Of a DNA stretch of 39,661 bases, positions 36,060 to 39,661 are shown piece after piece. Both the position numbers and the translations under genes were made by a program. The notes under the pieces were generated by a model. It was not told the origin of the DNA and made no database searches. It was given only the letters and a program-made list of their open reading frames with translations. The DNA comes from Alphaproteobacteria bacterium (lineage in GTDB: Bacteria; Pseudomonadota; Alphaproteobacteria; Rhodospirillales; 2-02-FULL-58-16): assembly GCA_024278615.1 (NCBI GenBank), contig JAJRSS010000180.1, positions 1 to 39,661 on the forward strand, in the 5' to 3' direction. Each line of letters opens with the position of its first letter. Within the stretch, counting starts at the first letter, position 1.

Positions 36060-37238
36060 ATGACTATGGATATTGCCAGGGCCAGGGCCGAAACCCCGGG
36101 AGTGGACCACGTTGCCCATTTCAACAATGCGGGTTCTTCCCTGATGCCCGGCTGCGTCCTGGATGCCCAGGTAGACCACCTGACACTTGAAGCCTCCATC
36201 GGCGGATACGAAGCCGCCGACCGGGAAGCGGAGCGCATAGACAATGTGTATACATCCATCGCCAGGTTGATTGGCGCCCACAGGGATGAAATCGCCGTGG
36301 TGGAGAACGCCACGGTGGGTTGGGACATGGCCTTCTATGCCCTGCCCTTTGCCGAGGGCGACCGCATCCTGACGGCGGAAGCGGAATACGCGGCCAACTT
36401 CGTCGCCTACCTTCAAGTGGCGAAAAGAACCGGCGTCAGGGTGGAGATAATTCCTTCCGCGCCCACGGGGGAAACTTCGCCGGAAGCGCTCGAAAATATG
36501 ATCGACGAACGGGTAAAGCTGATTTCCGTCACCCACGTTCCGACCAACGGCGGGTTGGTCAACCCGGTCGAGGAAATCGGCCGCATCGCCAGACGCAACG
36601 GCATTACCTACATCATCGACGCCTGCCAGTCGGTGGGGCAGATGCCCATGGACATGGAGCGCATCCAGTGCGACGTGCTTTCGGCCACGGGCCGGAAATA
36701 CCTGCGCGGCCCCCGGGGCGTCGGTTTCGTCTATGTGCGCAAGGCGCTGTTGAAAACCCTGGAGCCACCCTTTATCGACCTTCGGTCGTCAACCTGGGTA
36801 GCGCCGGAGCGGTATGAACTCAGCCCCGACGGACGGCGGTTTGAAAACTGGGAAAACAACTACGCCGCCAAGCTGGGCCTGGGTGCCGCCGTGGACTACG
36901 CCCTTTCCTGGGACCTGGCGGAAATCGAAGCGCGGGTGACCCGTCTGGCGGAAACCCTCCGCCGGGAACTGGCGGCCATTTCCGGGGCAACGGTGTGGGA
37001 CACCGGCCAGAAGAAATGCGGCATCGTCACCTTTACCGTCGAAGGCACCGACCCGCGGGAAGCGAAGAACCGCCTTGGCGGTCAAAACATCAATGTTTCG
37101 GTCTCGAACCCATCAAGCACCCTCCTGGATGCCACGGCGCGCCGCCTGCCGCCGGTCATTCGCGCCTCGGTGCATTATTTCAACAGCGAAGAAGAACTGG
37201 ACCGGCTGCTGGCCGCGGTCAGCACCCTGGCCGGATAG
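36060..37238 (+). CDS. class V aminotransferase family PLP enzyme
   Basis: The 392-residue protein has the fold-type I pattern of class V aminotransferases and cysteine desulfurases. It shows HFNNAGSSLMPGCVLDAQVD, VVENATVGWDMAFYALPFAE, VTHVPTNGGLVNPVEEIG, YIIDACQSVGQMPMDMERIQ with the PLP-pyridine Asp and Gln, and VLSATGRKYLRGPRGVGFVY with the Schiff-base Lys. The C-terminus has VRLPP-like RRLPPVIRASVHYFNSEEEL. It resembles selenocysteine lyase/isopenicillin epimerase-like proteins; the substrate is not clear, and no sulfur-trafficking partner is adjacent. AAGGAAAAAG precedes the ATG at 36060. Confidence 0.88.
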   Translation: MTMDIARARAETPGVDHVAHFNNAGSSLMPGCVLDAQVDHLTLEASIGGYEAADREAERIDNVYTSIARLIGAHRDEIAVVENATVGWDMAFYALPFAEGDRILTAEAEYAANFVAYLQVAKRTGVRVEIIPSAPTGETSPEALENMIDERVKLISVTHVPTNGGLVNPVEEIGRIARRNGITYIIDACQSVGQMPMDMERIQCDVLSATGRKYLRGPRGVGFVYVRKALLKTLEPPFIDLRSSTWVAPERYELSPDGRRFENWENNYAAKLGLGAAVDYALSWDLAEIEARVTRLAETLRRELAAISGATVWDTGQKKCGIVTFTVEGTDPREAKNRLGGQNINVSVSNPSSTLLDATARRLPPVIRASVHYFNSEEELDRLLAAVSTLAG

Positions 37239-37267
37239 GTTCCCCTGTTCCTCCAGTACGCGGTTTC

Positions 37268-37284
37268 GGGGTCAAATCTTGCAT
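37268..37284 (+). repeat. left copy of flanking repeat GGGTCARRTCWTGCA
   Basis: GGGGTCAAATCTTGCAT lies 30 bp after the aminotransferase stop. A related copy in the same orientation is at 38529-38543 (12 of 15 bases equal), so the two bracket the nucleotidyltransferase gene. I recall such GGGTCAGGTCTTGCA sequences near REP-associated transposase genes, but I cannot verify this here. Confidence 0.5.
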
Positions 37285-37326
37285 GTGTGTTCTTACGGCG
37301 CCGCTTGTGTCGATGCCGCCGCCGCT

Positions 37327-38343
37327 TTACACGGCCGACCGCAAATCAGCCGGGAAGGCCCGTAGATCATCGTCGGTAAACGCATACTGCGGCAGGCGCT
37401 CACGGACGAGTTTTGCGACCAGTTTCGCTTGTTCCAAGTCACGAAACTTTTTGACCGGATCGCGGTTGGGTTGCTCGCAGAGCCATGCTTTATGAAGGGC
37501 AAAGGCGCGTGGATCGGGTACGACCATACGGACGGGATAACCACTCCCGTCTATCGCGATTGATTCCAAACGTGGGCTGCTGATAAGCCATTCCAATCCT
37601 CTTATTGGCGCCGCCGTAAGATCATCCGCCCCGCCGATCCGTTCGGGGTCAGTAGGCTTCCATGGAGGATCGGAAGGCTTCCATGGAGGATCGGATTCCG
37701 GCCGAATAAGGTCCACCATATAGCCCTCTCGGTTGATGGCCCTGTACTCTTTCCCTTCTTGACGGGAAAATGATTTATCGACCCTCTGGAGCATGCCGAG
37801 AATCCCTTCCCGGGAATAATCGGAGACCGCCAGGCGCAAGCGGCTTCGGCTATCCCATAAAATATCCAGATCACTTGCGGCCAGAGCCTCGCCGGAGAAA
37901 AAAACACCCGCCAGCGCCTCATAACCGTAGATAGCGTTGGTGCCAACGATTAGGACGTTTCGCCCCAACAAGCCGGTATCATCAAGGCGGCGGCAGACCC
38001 GGGCGACCAATAATGGAACCCTGCCTAAAAGCGTTGCCTTGTTGACTTTCGCAAGATGGTTGAGTTGACCCTTGATTGTATTGAGCCGGTCTTTCAGGGC
38101 ATGCTTGCCGGATACGAATGCGTTGCGGGTCTCCTCTGTCTTCGCGGAACGCGCACCCAACCCCACATCGCCTCCGAGACCGTTGGAGCGAACCAGGTAT
38201 TCCTTACCCCTCACTTCCTTCCAACGCATGCTGCCACGATAACGCTTGGCCAGTTCCCTTTTTGTCGCGGTGAGGACCTCGAATTGCTGGCGCGTATCGA
38301 CTAGCTGACGGCGTTGTTCTGAATTTAAATCTTTGAATTCCAT
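37327..38343 (-). CDS. GSU2403-like nucleotidyltransferase-fold protein
   Basis: From ATG 38343 (MEFKDLNSEQRRQLVDTRQQ) the protein has 338 residues. A helical, basic N-terminal part (about 1-115) precedes a minimal nucleotidyltransferase domain: VLIVGTNAIYGYEALAGVFF (G-T-N helix) and the acidic pair ASDLDILWDSRSRL, then EGYMVDLIRPES. The C-terminal part contains RLESIAIDGSGYPVRMVVPD, FALHKAWLCEQPNRDPVKKF and DLEQAKLVAKLV, the pattern of the GSU2403/NTP_transf_8 group. Function is unknown; related folds occur in toxin-antitoxin and defence loci. An upstream ATG at 38376 is rejected because it falls in the -10 element; ATG 38343 has GGAAAAG just before it. Composition is more AT-rich than core genes. 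Confidence 0.8.
   Translation of the reverse strand: MEFKDLNSEQRRQLVDTRQQFEVLTATKRELAKRYRGSMRWKEVRGKEYLVRSNGLGGDVGLGARSAKTEETRNAFVSGKHALKDRLNTIKGQLNHLAKVNKATLLGRVPLLVARVCRRLDDTGLLGRNVLIVGTNAIYGYEALAGVFFSGEALAASDLDILWDSRSRLRLAVSDYSREGILGMLQRVDKSFSRQEGKEYRAINREGYMVDLIRPESDPPWKPSDPPWKPTDPERIGGADDLTAAPIRGLEWLISSPRLESIAIDGSGYPVRMVVPDPRAFALHKAWLCEQPNRDPVKKFRDLEQAKLVAKLVRERLPQYAFTDDDLRAFPADLRSAV
37654..37695 (-). repeat. perfect 21-bp in-frame tandem duplication
   Basis: AGGCTTCCATGGAGGATCGG plus A occurs at 37654-37674 and again at 37675-37695 without mismatch. On the coding strand it duplicates seven codons, giving SDPPWKPSDPPWKP just after the acidic nucleotidyltransferase motif region. The absence of differences suggests a recent duplication. 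Confidence 0.95.
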
Positions 38344-38347
38344 TACT

Positions 38348-38403
38348 TTTCCGGTAACGCACTGGATTTTTACCATAATACAGGAAAAGGCTTTTATGTC
38401 AAT
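38348..38403 (-). promoter_or_regulatory. proximal promoter with palindromic operator (copy A)
   Basis: On the minus strand TTGACA (38397-38402) and TATTAT (38375-38380) are 16 bp apart, a strong sigma70-type promoter. An inverted repeat, TTTTCCGGTA (38347-38356) with TACAGGAAAA (38379-38388, one mismatch), covers the region from the -10 to the ribosome site. The expected leader is only about 25 nt before ATG 38343, so a protein bound here could block both transcription and translation start. Confidence 0.65.
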
Positions 38404-38458
38404 AGGTTAGACTAAACATCAGTTATGCCCGTAAAATAACCATCTGTAATAAGTGACG

Positions 38459-38514
38459 TTTCCGGTAACCAGCCTAAATTTGAGCGTAATACCGGAAAAC
38501 GTTTTTATATCAAT
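38459..38514 (-). promoter_or_regulatory. distal duplicated promoter with palindromic operator (copy B)
   Basis: This 56-bp segment is 42/56 identical to copy A and lies exactly 111 bp upstream of it on the coding strand. TTGATA (38508-38513) and TATTAC (38486-38491) are 16 bp apart. The inverted repeat TTTCCGGTA (38459-38467) with TACCGGAAA (38490-38498) is perfect. Between B and A only tiny frames exist (for example ATG-initiated MVILRA), so B either gives a longer leader or is the relic of a duplicated gene start. Confidence 0.6.
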
Positions 38515-38528
38515 CGAGTAATATATAT

Positions 38529-38543
38529 GGGTCAGGTCATGCA
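38529..38543 (+). repeat. right copy of flanking repeat GGGTCARRTCWTGCA
   Basis: GGGTCAGGTCATGCA in the same orientation as the copy at 37268-37284. It coincides with the point where the HsdR-like reading ends (38537), so it marks a junction. Confidence 0.5.
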
Positions 38544-38671
38544 ATTACATCGCCAAAGCTCACGCGTTCCGGTGCGGGGCCGACCGGCGCGATCCGGGTT
38601 CCGAACGGGGTCTCGTAACCTAGGTCTTTGAATCAGTTGAGTCCGGCTTCCTCGACCGTGGCTTCGGACAT
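38537..38671 (-). pseudogene. N-terminal stub of type I restriction subunit HsdR
   Basis: Read from ATG 38671 on the minus strand, the sequence gives MSEATVEEAGLN, a stop, then FKDLGYETPFGTRIAPVGPA and PERVSFGDVIA before a final stop at 38537. This is the standard opening of HsdR (MSxxxVEEAxLxWLxxLGY, then GxDIAPxxPxxERxxYGDVVL), with the conserved Trp codon changed to TGA. Homology ends at the flanking repeat, so about 95% of the gene is missing. It begins nine bases after the DUF4268 gene stop, as expected if the two once formed an operon. The call rests on about 40 residues. Confidence 0.7.
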
Positions 38672-38679
38672 GCCCAGGG

Positions 38680-39661
38680 TCATTCAGCATTTTCTTCGTC
38701 AGCTAATTCGGTCAATAGATCAAGATTGCGCACCCGATCCCGGAAGGCCTTATCGAAATTTCTAAGCGTCTCATCGAACCACGCGAATTGCCCAGGCCAA
38801 TCCTCTTCGTTGGATGGGTCCGTTTGCAGTCGACGAAGCAGAACACGAGATGCTATGCGACCGGGTAGTTTTCGCCAGTCAAGCGCCGCGCCGATTGTTG
38901 CCTCGATGGCCTCTTTGTCTTCCAATAATTGATCAATACAGGTACCGTTTGGGTCCCGGCGAATGTAGAGTTCCACGGCGATGGATTTTTCCTGAACACT
39001 CGCGAGCGCGCCCAGCCTTAGTCCGCTCCGTCCGATCCCAAAATTGTACCAGTGCTGCGGGCGCGGAGCTTGCAGGCGCAACGGGTTGTTGCTGGCGTTC
39101 AGATGCTCTCTCAAACCCGTCCAGTAACGGAGATATGTAGCCTTAGTTTCCGTCAGTTCTTCCTCGCTCAGGCGTCTCGCGGCCTGGCTGACCGAACGAG
39201 ACCAATCGTTGGGCTTGGAGATGACGTTGAACTTCGGTGCGGGCGGCGATTCCCCTATGCGCCATAATTCCACCTCCAATCCGAAAAAACGGAAGCTGTC
39301 GTCGGTGATGTCGTTCAACCAGTCGAGGGTCGCACGGTGTTCGTCGGTGAAGTTGGCGGCGATCCATACAATGGTGACGACGTGGAGCCCAGCGGCGTAT
39401 GTGAGCAACTGGCCGAGATGGATGTGATCCGTCCTCTCCAACTGGTTCTCGATCAGCACCCAGGAACTGTCATCGGTATTCTTGCAGAGAATATCAGCGC
39501 GGAACGGCCCCACGCTCTTCTCCTGGGCCTCGACTTCCAGGTCCATGTTTATGGTCTCTGCCAAGACCTTCAGATTTTCTTCCCGAGCAAGCCACGGCGT
39601 GAAGTCTTGGGCCTCTGTCGCCCAAATGTCGCGGAGGTCAACGCGTTGAAGGCGGCCTAAC
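38680..39661 (-). CDS. DUF4268 nuclease-like protein (N-terminus beyond right edge)
   Basis: The minus-strand frame is open to the window edge; the visible 327 residues begin LGRLQRVDLRDIWATEAQDF, close to the family start, so few residues are missing. The N-terminal half has LEVEAQEKSVGPFRADILCK with an Asp, and WVLIENQLERTDHIHLGQLL, where an E-x-Q pair stands in the place of the ExK of PD-(D/E)XK nucleases, then TYAAGLHVVTIVWIAANFTD and EHRATLDWLNDI. The C-terminal DUF4268 part includes YNFGIGRSGLRLGALA and FDETLRNFDKAFRDRVRNLD. Such proteins are often encoded beside type I restriction genes; the adjacent HsdR stub fits. Function unproven. Confidence 0.85.
   Translation of the reverse strand, partial: LGRLQRVDLRDIWATEAQDFTPWLAREENLKVLAETINMDLEVEAQEKSVGPFRADILCKNTDDSSWVLIENQLERTDHIHLGQLLTYAAGLHVVTIVWIAANFTDEHRATLDWLNDITDDSFRFFGLEVELWRIGESPPAPKFNVISKPNDWSRSVSQAARRLSEEELTETKATYLRYWTGLREHLNASNNPLRLQAPRPQHWYNFGIGRSGLRLGALASVQEKSIAVELYIRRDPNGTCIDQLLEDKEAIEATIGAALDWRKLPGRIASRVLLRRLQTDPSNEEDWPGQFAWFDETLRNFDKAFRDRVRNLDLLTELADEENAE

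Noticed and set aside
38344-38376. Upstream ATG at 38376 as the start of the nucleotidyltransferase gene
   Set aside because: It lies within the predicted -10 element, whereas ATG 38343 has a ribosome site at the right distance.
38404-38458. Tiny frames such as MVILRA between the two tandem promoters as leader peptides
   Set aside because: No ribosome site of note and no sign of coupling to the downstream gene.

Overview
The window reads as chromosomal DNA of a GC-rich alphaproteobacterium, most likely a Rhodospirillales-type organism. The reasons are the three-subunit transhydrogenase (PntAA, PntAB, PntB), a RquA-type rhodoquinone enzyme, the very large indolepyruvate:ferredoxin oxidoreductase-like protein, a glycerate 2-kinase/pyruvate kinase pair and a GAACN7GAAC-like box at recA. 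No rRNA, tRNA or CRISPR was found. Genes are dense on both strands, with little noncoding DNA except at about 19.2-19.7 kb, 35.7-36.1 kb and 38.3-38.7 kb.

Layout. From 1 to 5.4 kb (minus strand): the N-terminus of an unidentified protein, a SAM methyltransferase, the proton-translocating transhydrogenase genes (pntAA carries an apparent frameshift), and rquA. From 5.6 to 8.0 kb (plus strand): a hydroxyacid-oxoacid transhydrogenase, divergent from rquA, and a secreted DUF3108 protein. From 8.0 to 12.9 kb (minus strand): a tight run of M3 oligopeptidase, class III cyclase, ABC1 kinase and YbjQ. From 12.9 to 18 kb: an acyl-CoA synthetase, an EamA transporter, an Nfu protein with two NifU domains, and an ATP-grasp enzyme. 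From 18 to 26 kb: a creatinase-like enzyme, a decayed EamA remnant, the giant 2-oxoacid:ferredoxin oxidoreductase, pyruvate kinase and glycerate 2-kinase. From 26 to 31.7 kb: a small unknown protein, an orphan CheZ-like protein, a secreted cyclophilin, an MscS-like channel and two transporters. From 31.8 to 37.2 kb: alaS, recA and a class V aminotransferase.

The right end (about 37.25-39.66 kb) is an accessory patch. It holds a nucleotidyltransferase-fold gene behind two tandem, duplicated, palindrome-containing promoters, a dead N-terminal stub of a type I restriction HsdR subunit, and a DUF4268 nuclease-like gene running off the edge. Two similar 15-bp direct repeats bracket the nucleotidyltransferase gene, and one lies where HsdR homology stops. 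This looks like the scar of a restriction/defence locus rearranged by a mobile or REP-like element.

Metabolic reading (inference): rquA, the pnt genes and the hydroxyacid-oxoacid transhydrogenase all move reducing equivalents and would suit a facultative lifestyle with low-potential quinone respiration. Glycerate kinase and pyruvate kinase form a short route from glycerate to pyruvate. I did not find a clearly new multi-gene system. The least explained items are the tandem-promoter nucleotidyltransferase module, the two-domain Nfu protein and the cyclase-ABC1 operon.
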